Shown here: positions 8,684 through 16,358 of the stretch, piece by piece
Position numbering within the stretch: the first letter of the stretch is position 1
Layout of the letters: each line of letters opens with the position of its first letter
Assembly: GCA_945866215.1 (NCBI GenBank)
Contig: CAMBGQ010000003.1
Coordinates: forward strand, 1 to 64,000
Direction of reading: 5' to 3'
Length of the DNA: 64,000 nucleotides
Source: Opitutus sp. GAS368
Lineage (GTDB): Bacteria; Verrucomicrobiota; Verrucomicrobiia; Opitutales; UBA953
The notes under the pieces: generated by a model
The model's input: the letters and a program-made list of their open reading frames with translations, nothing else
Databases searched by the model: none
Told to the model about the DNA's origin: nothing
Translations under genes and position numbers: made by a program

Positions 8684-10405
8684 ATGCCCGACCATAACGA
8701 ACCCGAAGATATCAACGACGAGCCGCCTGTGAGCGGCGAACAGACCTCCCCGATCGACCAGCGTCAGCTGGCCGACGAGGCGGCCAAACGCCGCAAGGAG
8801 CTCCCGCTGCTCCAGCGCATCGTCAAGCACTTCTCCAAGGACCGCGCGGTCTACCGCGAGCTCGTCATCAACGCCGAGACGTTGGAGAAGCGCGTCGCGC
8901 TCCTCACCAACGGCGTCCTCGACAAGTTCGAGATCGAGCACAAGGGCGAGAACCGCATGGTCGGCGCCGTCTTCAAGGGCCGCGTCCAGAATCTCGAGGG
9001 TGGCCTTAAGGCCGCCTTCGTGGATATCGGCCAGCCGAAGAACGCGTTCCTGCATTACTGGGACATGCTCCCGGCCGCCAACGACTCGCAGGTCGAGTTT
9101 ATCCGCGACAACGAGTCCGCCGAGCAGAAGCAGCGTAACGCCCGCTATCAGGCCAAGGATATCCCCCAGCTCTTCCCCGCCGGTTCCGACATCGTCATCC
9201 AGGTGGTCAAGGACCAGATCGGCACGAAAGGCCCGCGCTCGACGACCAACATCGCCCTTCCGGGACGCTACATCGTCCTCATGCCGTTCAGCGGCGCGTG
9301 CGGCGTCTCCCGCAAGATCGAGGAAGCCTCCGAGCGCGAACGCCTCAAGGACATCCTCCGCTCCCTCACCATCCCCGAGGGCATGGGCGTCGTCATCCGC
9401 ACCGCCGGCGAAGGCAAGCAGGCCCGTTGGTTCGTCCGCGACCTGCACATGTTGCTCAAGCGCTGGCAGGCGATCGTCGAGAAAATCAACGCCCCGGACC
9501 GCAAGCCTGTCCTCCTCTATCAAGAGCCCGGCCTCATCGAGCGTACCGTCCGCGATTTCCTCACCGAGGAGGTCGACCGCATCCTTGTGGACAACCCCGA
9601 GGACTTCAAGCTGGTCCAGGACCTTGTCGGTGAAGTGTCGCCGCGTTCCCGCTCGCGCGTCGAGTTGTACGCCGACCCCATCCCGGTCTTCGAGCGTTAC
9701 AACATTGAGCGCCAGATTGAGCAGCTCTTCCAGCGCCGCGTCCCGCTGCCGAGTGGCGGCGAGATTGTCATCGACGAGACCGAGGCCCTGACGGCTATCG
9801 ACGTCAACACCGGCGGCCATCGCGGTAAGGACGGCGCCAAGGACGGCAATTTCATCACCCAGGCCAACCTCGAGGCTGTCACCGAAGCCGCCCGGCAGAT
9901 CAAGCTGCGCAACCTCGGCGGGCTCATCATGATCGACACCATCGACATGAAGAACGCGAAGGACCGCAAGAAGGTCTTCGACACCTTGAGCGACGCGATG
10001 GCCGACGACCGGGCCAAGCACCAGATCCTACCAATCTCGCAGCTCGGCGTGCTCCAGATGACGCGTCAGCGTCACACGGAGTCCAACACCACCTCGATGT
10101 ATACGGCCTGCCCGCATTGCCAAGGCCGGGGCATCGTGAAGAACCCCCGGACCGTCTCCGTCGAGATTCAGCGCAAGCTCCTCAGCGTTATCCGCCGGCT
10201 CCGCGAGGTCGTGGGCGCCGAGAAGGAACTCGAAATCAATATCCTGCTCCATCCCGTAAACCTCGAGCGTATCATCACCGAAGACCGCGAGTTCTTCCGC
10301 GACCTCATGAAGTCTTGCAAGGTCCGCTTGGGTACCAAGCCCGATCCGACCTACAGTATCGAGGCCTTCAAGCTCTTCGACGGCGCTGGCAAGGAGCTGC
10401 GCTGA
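8684..10405 (+). CDS. rng: Ribonuclease E/G family protein
   Basis: Single-strand endoribonuclease for mRNA decay and rRNA processing. The 573 residues comprise an acidic, probably disordered N-terminus (1-40), an S1 domain (about 70-160), the catalytic DNase I-like region with metal-binding aspartates in AIDVNTGG (Asp373) and MIDTIDM (Asp418), and the zinc-link CPHC (Cys476, Cys479). The length is closer to RNase G (489) than to RNase E (1061); there is no long C-terminal scaffold, so a classical degradosome platform is absent. It follows rodA by 5 bases and ends in a clear terminator. Confidence 0.94.
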   Translation: MPDHNEPEDINDEPPVSGEQTSPIDQRQLADEAAKRRKELPLLQRIVKHFSKDRAVYRELVINAETLEKRVALLTNGVLDKFEIEHKGENRMVGAVFKGRVQNLEGGLKAAFVDIGQPKNAFLHYWDMLPAANDSQVEFIRDNESAEQKQRNARYQAKDIPQLFPAGSDIVIQVVKDQIGTKGPRSTTNIALPGRYIVLMPFSGACGVSRKIEEASERERLKDILRSLTIPEGMGVVIRTAGEGKQARWFVRDLHMLLKRWQAIVEKINAPDRKPVLLYQEPGLIERTVRDFLTEEVDRILVDNPEDFKLVQDLVGEVSPRSRSRVELYADPIPVFERYNIERQIEQLFQRRVPLPSGGEIVIDETEALTAIDVNTGGHRGKDGAKDGNFITQANLEAVTEAARQIKLRNLGGLIMIDTIDMKNAKDRKKVFDTLSDAMADDRAKHQILPISQLGVLQMTRQRHTESNTTSMYTACPHCQGRGIVKNPRTVSVEIQRKLLSVIRRLREVVGAEKELEINILLHPVNLERIITEDREFFRDLMKSCKVRLGTKPDPTYSIEAFKLFDGAGKELR

Positions 10406-10428
10406 GCCGACCGGGCCTTTGCCATCGA

Positions 10429-10460
10429 GGCCTCCGGGTTCGCTCGGGGGCCTTTTTGTT
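10429..10460 (+). terminator. Rho-independent terminator after rng
   Basis: Stem GGCCTCCGGG/CTCGGGGGCC (10429-10452; wobble and one mismatch) with a TTCG tetraloop, then TTTTTGTTT. It lies directly at the convergent 3' end of the metal ATPase gene. Confidence 0.85.
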
Positions 10461-12379
10461 TACCGCCGGGTCGCCGGGCGGACCCGGTGGACGAGCAGGC
10501 GCAGTCCGTTGAGGCAGACTAAGATGGTGCTACCTTCGTGGACGACGACCGCCCAGGGGAGGGGAGCGCCGCGGAATACCACGAAGGCGGCCATGCCGAG
10601 GGCGGCGCCGACCGAGATGAGGACGTTGAAGCGGATCGCCCGACGGGCGCAGCGGCTGAGTTCGATTGCGTCGACCAAGCGGTCGAGGCGATCGTCGGTC
10701 AGGACCAAATCGCTGGACTCCAAGGCGGCGTCGCTCCCCCGACCGCCCATGCCGATGGCCACGTCGGCCGCCGCCAGACCAGGGGCGTCATTGACCCCGT
10801 CTCCGACCATCGCGACCACGTGGCCTTCAGCGGCGTAGCGGCGGATCGCGGCCATCTTGGCGTCGGGCGTCAGCGCCGCGGCGTAAGCCTGGATACCGAC
10901 CTGTCGGGCGGCGACGACGGCGGCTTCCTTGCGGTCGCCGGTGAGCATCACCGTCCGGATCTTGCGCTCATGCAAAGCGGCCAAGGTGGCGCGGCTTTCG
11001 TCCCGGATGCGATCCACGAGGGTGGCGCGCACGGTCACGGTGCCATCGGAAGCCCAGACTTCACTCACGATGGCTCCGGCGGTCACCGCTGCGGCCGGGA
11101 GGACGCCCCCGCCGACGAACTCGCGGGTGCCGACGCTCCAGCGGGCGCCAGCGACGGTGCCGGCGACGCCTTGCCCTGGGGAATTGGAGAGCCCTTGGAC
11201 TGGAAGCCGGCTGGCGCCCCGCTGGAGGCACGCTCGGACGACCCCGGCGGCGAAGGGATGGGTCGTGGCGGACTCCAGCGTCAGCAAGGCGCTGAGGGCG
11301 CGCCGGGAGTCGGCGGTCTCGGGGAAGACTTCCAGCGCGGCCACTTCCGGGATGCCGGCGGTCAGCGTGCCCGTCTTGTCGAAACACACGCAATCGACGT
11401 CGGCCAGCCGCTCCACGGCGGCACCTCCGCGGAAAAGGATGCCGTGGCGGGCCCCGGCGGCGATGGCGGCGAGCACGGCGGAGGGGACGGAGAGAACCAG
11501 GGCGCAGGGACTGAGCACGACCAGCAGGGTCATCGCGCGGTAGAGCGGCGAAGCTTGGCCGACCGCGTCCGCCGGGCTGGTGAGCGCGAGGATGACGAAG
11601 AACAGGCCGGAGGCGGCGAGCGCAAAGAGCGCGTAGGCGTCGCCCCATTTGTCGATCGCCCGTTGGGCTGGCGCCTTGCTCTCCTGCGCCTCACGGATCA
11701 GACGCACGATACGCTGCAGAGCGCTATCCTGCTCCGCGCGGGTGACCTCGACAATCAGGCGACCCCACGCGTTGAGCGTACCTCCGGCGACTTCCGCCCC
11801 GGGTTGTTTCGGGGCCAGTTTGGCCTCCCCGTTGAGGTTGGATTCGTCCACCGCACTCTCTCCGGCGAGCACTGTGCCATCCGCCGGTACCAGTTCGCCG
11901 GGCAGGATGACGATGCGTTCACCCGGGCGCAGGGCGGCGACCGGCACCTCGGTTTCGGCGTCATCTGGGCCGAGGCGGCGGGCATGTTTGGGTGACTTGT
12001 CGAGGAGGGCGTCGATGGCCCCGCGGGTCCGGTCCAGCGCGTAATGTTCGATCGCTCCGGCGGAAGAAAAGAGGAAAAGTAGCAGCGCGCCTTCGGCCTG
12101 GGCGCCCACGAACCAGGCGCCGACGGCCACGGCGATCATCAGCAGATGGACGTCGATGCGCCGTTGCTTTAGCGCCGCCCATCCGTCGATCGCGGCGTTC
12201 CATCCGCCGGTGATGCAGGCGACGGCGACAAGGGCGAGCGCCCACGGGGAGCCGACGCCGTCGAACTGCTCCGCGACCAATGAAAGCAGGCCTAAAGCGC
12301 CGCTCACGGCCGCGAGGAAGGCGAGTTTTCGCCATTCGCCCGGCGCTTCGTGTTCCAACTCGTGCGCACGTTCGCTCAT
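10460..12379 (-). CDS. P1B-4-like heavy-metal P-type ATPase
   Basis: ATP-driven metal exporter of the inner membrane. The phosphorylation motif CFDKTGTLTAG, the HP locus (TTHPFA), TGDRKEAA and the hinge GDGVNDAP are all intact. The membrane metal site reads SPCALVLSVP instead of the CPC of Cu/Zn pumps, and the last helices contain VVHEGSTILVCLNG. SPC with HEG(G/S)T defines subgroup P1B-4, associated with Co, Fe and sometimes Zn/Cd efflux. There is no N-terminal HMA domain, also usual for this subgroup. I prefer the ATG at 12379 (AGGA 8 bases upstream) over 12448. It is divergent from a two-RHH protein that could be its regulator (inference). Confidence 0.88.
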   Translation of the reverse strand: MSERAHELEHEAPGEWRKLAFLAAVSGALGLLSLVAEQFDGVGSPWALALVAVACITGGWNAAIDGWAALKQRRIDVHLLMIAVAVGAWFVGAQAEGALLLFLFSSAGAIEHYALDRTRGAIDALLDKSPKHARRLGPDDAETEVPVAALRPGERIVILPGELVPADGTVLAGESAVDESNLNGEAKLAPKQPGAEVAGGTLNAWGRLIVEVTRAEQDSALQRIVRLIREAQESKAPAQRAIDKWGDAYALFALAASGLFFVILALTSPADAVGQASPLYRAMTLLVVLSPCALVLSVPSAVLAAIAAGARHGILFRGGAAVERLADVDCVCFDKTGTLTAGIPEVAALEVFPETADSRRALSALLTLESATTHPFAAGVVRACLQRGASRLPVQGLSNSPGQGVAGTVAGARWSVGTREFVGGGVLPAAAVTAGAIVSEVWASDGTVTVRATLVDRIRDESRATLAALHERKIRTVMLTGDRKEAAVVAARQVGIQAYAAALTPDAKMAAIRRYAAEGHVVAMVGDGVNDAPGLAAADVAIGMGGRGSDAALESSDLVLTDDRLDRLVDAIELSRCARRAIRFNVLISVGAALGMAAFVVFRGAPLPWAVVVHEGSTILVCLNGLRLLVHRVRPATRR

Positions 12380-12519
12380 GACGTCATCCTGTCGGCGTGC
12401 ATCGCTTCGGTCAACTGCTCGCACGGTCTCCGACCGTATCGAATTCATCTTTACGAGATGGCGTGCGAACAGATTTTTTACGCGTCGGCGGCGGCGTGCC
12501 GGCGAGACGAAAGTTTCCT

Positions 12520-12529
12520 CTTGCGCAAG
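12520..12529. promoter_or_regulatory. Palindrome CTTGCGCAAG in the ATPase/RHH divergent region
   Basis: Perfect ten-base inverted repeat overlapping the proposed -35 box of the RHH gene and about 140 bases upstream of the ATPase start. Ribbon-helix-helix proteins bind short palindromes, so this is a candidate operator. Only one copy was seen. Confidence 0.3.
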
Positions 12530-12548
12530 CGCAGGTTATACCTATTAC
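12521..12548 (+). promoter_or_regulatory. Possible sigma70-type promoter of the RHH gene
   Basis: TTGCGC (12521-12526) and TATTAC (12543-12548) with a 16-base spacer, 25 bases before the GTG start. Four of six matches in the -35 and in the -10 box make it plausible but not strong. Confidence 0.3.
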
Positions 12549-12572
12549 TCGCTACCAAGAGTTAACCGCAAC

Positions 12573-12965
12573 GTGACGAACCGAACCGAAACCCCGAGCG
12601 AAAGCCTAATCACCGTGTCGCTTCCCCCGAAGCTACATTCCGAAGTAGTCGCCTTTCAGCATCGGTCCGGTCTGAGCACCTTGAGCGAAGTAATCCGTCA
12701 TGCGCTCGATCGTTACGACGACTCCCGTCCTTCCCTGGAGACCACCCGGTCTCGTCAGGTTTCTTTCCGAGTCCCCTCGGAGCTCCGTACTCGCATCACC
12801 CGTCAGGCGCGCAACGCCCGGGTGAGCGTGGGGCGAATCGTCAGGGTGGCGCTTCAGGCGCTGCCCTCAAACCCAACAACGATCCAAAAAAAGGACACAC
12901 CTATGGCTAAAAAGAAGGCTGCTAAGAAAAGCGCCAAGAAAGCCACCAAGTCGAAGAAGAAGTAA
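12573..12965 (+). CDS. Small DNA-binding-like protein: two ribbon-helix-helix units plus Lys-rich tail
   Basis: The 130-residue reading from GTG 12573 has two units of the ribbon-helix-helix pattern. The first is [17 protein letters not shown] followed by [14 protein letters not shown] (about 11-46). The second is [19 protein letters not shown] followed by [13 protein letters not shown] (about 61-98). An RHH fold normally needs two chains; two units in one chain could form a single-chain dimer. Residues 111-130 are a histone H1-like [16 protein letters not shown] tail. Upstream of 12573 the frame runs antisense to the ATPase, so it is not used. A role as regulator of the divergent ATPase or as a nucleoid protein is inference. 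The exact start is uncertain. Confidence 0.65.
   Translation: MTNRTETPSESLITVSLPPKLHSEVVAFQHRSGLSTLSEVIRHALDRYDDSRPSLETTRSRQVSFRVPSELRTRITRQARNARVSVGRIVRVALQALPSNPTTIQKKDTPMAKKKAAKKSAKKATKSKKK
12903..12965 (+). CDS. Possible separate 20-residue Lys/Ala-rich peptide (internal in-frame start)
   Basis: The ATG at 12903 lies in the frame of the two-RHH protein and is preceded by AAAGGA, 8 bases upstream, one of the few Shine-Dalgarno-like sites in this window. Translation from it would give a peptide with 12 lysines in 20 residues and nothing but Ala, Ser, Thr and Met besides. Either this is the tail of the longer protein, or the tail is also made on its own. A strong terminator follows. Confidence 0.4.
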   Translation: MAKKKAAKKSAKKATKSKKK

Positions 12966-13023
12966 TTCTTCTCTGACTATTCCGTCCCTCGGGGCGGATG
13001 GCGCCGGCACCCCCGGTTATCAC

Positions 13024-13055
13024 AAGGACCCTCGCAAGGGGGTCCTTTTCTTTTC
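13024..13055 (+). terminator. Rho-independent terminator after the RHH/Lys-tail gene
   Basis: Stem AAGGACCC/GGGTCCTT (13024-13031 and 13040-13047) with an eight-base loop, followed by TTCTTTTC. It separates the gene from icd. Confidence 0.85.
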
Positions 13056-13125
13056 CCCGCTTGGTGGGCCAGCGTATAGGCTTGAAAACGCCCCCCCGAA
13101 CAAGGTTTGTTATCCCCCACCTTAC

Positions 13126-14379
13126 ATGAGCCCCCCTGCATCCGGCCGGATCACCATCGCCCACGGTAAACTTACCGTTCCGGACCATCCGGTTATTCCT
13201 TTCATTGAAGGCGACGGCACTGGCCCAGACATCTGGCGTGCTTCCGTCCGGGTCCTCGACGCCGCGGTCGCCAAGGCCTACGCTGGCAAGCGCAAGATCG
13301 AGTGGCTGGAAGTCCTCGCGGGCGAGAAGGCCTTTAAGCAGACGGGCGATTGGCTACCGGAAGCGACCCTCACTGCTTTCCGCGATTACCTCGTCGGTAT
13401 CAAGGGCCCGCTCACCACGCCGACCGGCGGCGGCATCCGTTCCCTCAACGTCGCCCTGCGTCAGCAGCTGGACCTTTACGTCTGCCTCCGTCCCGTGCAG
13501 TGGTTCACCGGCGTGCCTTCTCCGGTGAAGAATCCCGGTAAGGTCAACATGGTGATCTTTCGCGAGAACACCGAGGACATCTACGCTGGCATCGACTTCG
13601 AGGCCGGCTCGGAGATCGCCCTCAAGACCTTGGAGTTTATCAAGACGAACTTCCCGAAGGAGTTTAAGAAGATTCGTTTCGGCGCCGAACAGCCCGCCAC
13701 CGTCGGTCTCGGCATCAAGCCGGTTTCCCGGCCGGGCTCCGAACGCCTCATCCGCTCGGCGATTGAGTATGCCATCACCAACCGGCGCAAGTCGCTGACC
13801 CTAGTCCACAAGGGCAACATCATGAAGTATACCGAGGGCGCCTTCATGAAATGGGGCTACGATCTTGCCAAGAGCGAGTTTGGCGCGGTCGAAATCGACG
13901 GCGGTCCTTGGTGCAAGATTCCCGAAGGTAAGCCCGGCGCTGGCTTGGTGATCAAGGACGCCATCGCCGACATCACCTTGCAGCAGATTCTCACCCGCCC
14001 AACCGATTTCGACGTGATCGCGACGCTCAACCTGAACGGCGACTACCTCTCCGACGCTTTGGCGGCCCAAGTCGGCGGCATCGGCATCGCCCCGGGCGGC
14101 AACATCAACTACCTCACCGGCCACGCGATCTTCGAGGCCACTCACGGTACCGCCCCGAAGTATGCCGGTAAGGACGTCGTCAACCCCGGCTCCGTCGTTC
14201 TCTCTGGCGAGATGATGCTTCGTTACCTGGGATGGACTGAAGCGGCCGACCTCGTCCTCAAAGGACTCAATGGGGCAATCGGCGCCGGCCGCGTGACCTA
14301 TGATTTTGCCCGCCAGATGCAGGGTGCGACCGAGATCAAATGCTCGGAGTTCGGTGACGCGATGATCGCCGCCATGTGA
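13126..14379 (+). CDS. icd: Isocitrate dehydrogenase (NADP-dependent type)
   Basis: TCA-cycle oxidative decarboxylation of isocitrate to 2-oxoglutarate. The 417-residue protein matches the E. coli-type homodimer in length. [22 protein letters not shown] (quoted here only as region about 92-113) contains the active-site serine that AceK phosphorylates in E. coli. [28 protein letters not shown] and the NADP-binding [16 protein letters not shown] segment follow in order. It stands alone between a terminator and the barrel-protein gene. No aceK is in the window. Confidence 0.95.
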   Translation: MSPPASGRITIAHGKLTVPDHPVIPFIEGDGTGPDIWRASVRVLDAAVAKAYAGKRKIEWLEVLAGEKAFKQTGDWLPEATLTAFRDYLVGIKGPLTTPTGGGIRSLNVALRQQLDLYVCLRPVQWFTGVPSPVKNPGKVNMVIFRENTEDIYAGIDFEAGSEIALKTLEFIKTNFPKEFKKIRFGAEQPATVGLGIKPVSRPGSERLIRSAIEYAITNRRKSLTLVHKGNIMKYTEGAFMKWGYDLAKSEFGAVEIDGGPWCKIPEGKPGAGLVIKDAIADITLQQILTRPTDFDVIATLNLNGDYLSDALAAQVGGIGIAPGGNINYLTGHAIFEATHGTAPKYAGKDVVNPGSVVLSGEMMLRYLGWTEAADLVLKGLNGAIGAGRVTYDFARQMQGATEIKCSEFGDAMIAAM

Positions 14380-14473
14380 AGGCGGGCAGGGGTTCATCGT
14401 GGGGGACGGCGACCTCTTGGGGCTTGCCAATGGTCGCCCTCAGGAAATGCTTTAAGTATACCAAATAACTTCC

Positions 14474-15238
14474 ATGAAACACACCCTTGCCGCCCTCGCT
14501 ATTTCCGTCTTCGCCGCCGGGGCCAATGCTCAAAGCGCCGCCCCCAGCCCCGTGCCGGCCTCCCCCACCGACCTCTCCTTGCGCGGTAGCATCTCTTGGA
14601 ACGGCAAGAACGTCTTCCGTGGTATCGAGCGCTCCGACACCGATGGTCTCCTCCAGACCGCCGTCACCTTGGACTACAGCATCCCCGGCCTTTCCGGAAC
14701 GTCGGTCTACGCTAACTTCTATAACGCCGAAGCCGTGGAGCGCGCTTACACTATCGGTAATCGCCGGACCTACGCCTCTGGCGAATCCGATCTGGGCTAC
14801 CAGCGCCTAACCTCCCCGACCGCCCGCAGCATCGGCGCCGACGGCTTCACCCAGCTCCGCGAAGATGACGAAATCTACGCCGGCTACTCTTTCGCCAACG
14901 TCAGTTACGATCCTTCGATTTACGTCTACTATAGTTTCGAGCTGAAACAGTTCACGGTCGAGGCCTCTGGTTCCAAGACCTTTGCCGGTTCCAGTATCGG
15001 TCTGCCTGGCTTCGACCTCGTGGCCAAGGTCCACGGCGGCGTCAGCGATGCCTCGGTCTCCGTCTATGCCGCCCGAAATTCCTATGTCTATATGGGGGCC
15101 TCCCTCGACCTCACCCGTCAGATCGGGCGGGGTGCCGAGTTCGGCGTAGGCGCCAATTGGGTCTGTAACAACGACAGCCAGGCCAATGCTGGCAGCTCCG
15201 CTGTCTGGGCCCGCGTGTTCGCCAATTTCCGCTTCTAA
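14474..15238 (+). CDS. TorF-like outer-membrane beta-barrel protein
   Basis: The 254-residue protein begins with a signal peptide (MKHTLAALAISVFAAGANAQ, cleavage after about residue 19-20). The rest alternates polar and aromatic residues and ends in ...ANFRF with a C-terminal phenylalanine, the usual outer-membrane sorting signal. The first strand, SWNGKNVFRGIERSD, resembles the RGI-S-D motif at the start of TorF-type putative porins; the transported substrate is unknown. It is flanked by icd and, after a terminator, by the ribosomal genes, so it appears monocistronic. Confidence 0.75.
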   Translation: MKHTLAALAISVFAAGANAQSAAPSPVPASPTDLSLRGSISWNGKNVFRGIERSDTDGLLQTAVTLDYSIPGLSGTSVYANFYNAEAVERAYTIGNRRTYASGESDLGYQRLTSPTARSIGADGFTQLREDDEIYAGYSFANVSYDPSIYVYYSFELKQFTVEASGSKTFAGSSIGLPGFDLVAKVHGGVSDASVSVYAARNSYVYMGASLDLTRQIGRGAEFGVGANWVCNNDSQANAGSSAVWARVFANFRF

Positions 15239-15262
15239 GAGCCCCGTCGGCAGAGTCGGTCT

Positions 15263-15297
15263 GGGAAGCATGGTTTTGGCCATGCTCCCCTTGTTTT
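15263..15297 (+). terminator. Probable terminator after the TorF-like gene
   Basis: Hairpin GGGAAGCATGG / CCATGCTCCC with a short loop (15263-15289), then CTTGTTTT. There is one mismatch in the stem. Confidence 0.7.
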
Positions 15298-15383
15298 CGG
15301 GTTATTTGAGCCACCCCCCGGCGGCGGTGCATTCGAGGATTGACGGAGGGGGGTCCTTTCTCATGTTCCCGCTTTCCCTCTTT

Positions 15384-15827
15384 ATGAAGACCACGCTAGC
15401 CAAGAACGTGCAGCTCAAGGACAAGACCTGGTACGTCGTCGACGCCAAGGATCAGGTCCTCGGCCGTCTCGCCGTCAAAATCGCCAATATTCTCCGCGGA
15501 CGCCACAAGCCCACCTACACCCCGCACGTCGACACCGGCGATTACGTCATCGTGATCAACGCCGACAAAGTCCGGCTCACGGGCTCTAAGGAAGAGGACA
15601 AGACCTACATGTTCTTCACGGGCTGGGTCGGCACCGCCTACCGTCGCACCGCCGCCGCCATGCGCGAGCGTCGCCCCGAATTCATGGTCACCCATGCCGT
15701 CAAGGGCATGCTGCCCAAGAACCGCCTGGCCAACGCCATGCTCCTGAAGCTGCGCGTCTACGCCGGTGACAAGCATGACCAGGCCGCCAACAATCCTCAG
15801 CCTTTTCCCGAGGCCAAGAAGGTCTGA
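15384..15827 (+). CDS. rplM: 50S ribosomal protein L13
   Basis: Large-subunit ribosomal protein. The 147 residues follow the family throughout: KTWYVVDAKDQVLGRLAVKIA, YTPHVDTGDYVIVINADKV (region about 45-63) and VKGMLPKNRLANAMLLKLRVYAG (region about 109-131). The start at 15384 (MKTTLAKN) matches family N-termini but has no Shine-Dalgarno sequence. An in-frame ATG at 15363 (MFPLSLF) lies 9 bases after a GGAGGGGGG run and is the alternative start. rpsI follows 19 bases downstream, the usual L13-S9 operon. Confidence 0.96.
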   Translation: MKTTLAKNVQLKDKTWYVVDAKDQVLGRLAVKIANILRGRHKPTYTPHVDTGDYVIVINADKVRLTGSKEEDKTYMFFTGWVGTAYRRTAAAMRERRPEFMVTHAVKGMLPKNRLANAMLLKLRVYAGDKHDQAANNPQPFPEAKKV

Positions 15828-15846
15828 TCGTACCGCATCTTCCTAA

Positions 15847-16245
15847 ATGACCGCCAAAACCTCCGCCTTCCTCGCCGTGGGCCGTCGCAAGACCGCCTCG
15901 GCCCGCATCCGCCTGACCCGTGGCACCGGCACCATCGTCGTCAACGGTAAGCCCGTTGAGGAATACCTCTACACCGAAGCGTTGGTGAAGTCCGCCACCC
16001 TCCCGATCACGACGGCCGGCCTCGACGGCCAGCTCGACGTCATCGTTCGCGTCATCGGCGGCGGCCCCAACGGCCAAGCTGGTGCCATCTCTCACGGTCT
16101 CGCCCGCGCAATCCAGAAGATGGACGCTACCCTCCGCGCCCCTCTGAAGAAAGAAGGCCTCCTTACCCGCGATGGTCGCATGCGCGAACGTAAGAAGCCT
16201 GGCCGTCCCGGCGCCCGCAAGCGTTTCCAGTTCTCCAAGCGTTAA
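15847..16245 (+). CDS. rpsI: 30S ribosomal protein S9
   Basis: Small-subunit ribosomal protein of 132 residues. Family features are VGRRKTASARIRL near the N-terminus, GGGPNGQAGAISHGLARAI in the middle and the conserved basic tail GARKRFQFSKR whose last residues reach the P-site tRNA. It is cotranscribed with rplM and ends in a strong terminator. Confidence 0.97.
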   Translation: MTAKTSAFLAVGRRKTASARIRLTRGTGTIVVNGKPVEEYLYTEALVKSATLPITTAGLDGQLDVIVRVIGGGPNGQAGAISHGLARAIQKMDATLRAPLKKEGLLTRDGRMRERKKPGRPGARKRFQFSKR

Positions 16246-16271
16246 ACCGCTGGCAGACAGGAATCTTCGAA

Positions 16272-16296
16272 GGCCCCGGCACCCCGGGGCCTTTTT
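16272..16296 (+). terminator. Rho-independent terminator after rpsI
   Basis: Perfect stem GGCCCCGG/CCGGGGCC (16272-16279, 16284-16291) with a four-base loop, then TTTTTG. Confidence 0.92.
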
Positions 16297-16358
16297 GTTG
16301 CCCAGTTTGCAGTATCCAGCCATCCCTTCGTCATCTAATCCACTAACACACTCAAGCC

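Noticed and set aside
8615-10021. 468-codon minus-strand frame opposite rng
   Set aside because: It fully overlaps the conserved catalytic region of RNase E/G and has no recognisable domain; GC-rich codon bias keeps the opposite frame open.
12156-12572. Upstream extension of the two-RHH reading frame to a 269-residue protein
   Set aside because: The extra part is antisense to the start of the metal ATPase and lacks protein-like composition, so the GTG at 12573 was preferred.
14424-14462. TTGCCA and TATACC before the TorF-like gene as a promoter
   Set aside because: The spacing (over 22 bases) does not fit a sigma70 promoter.
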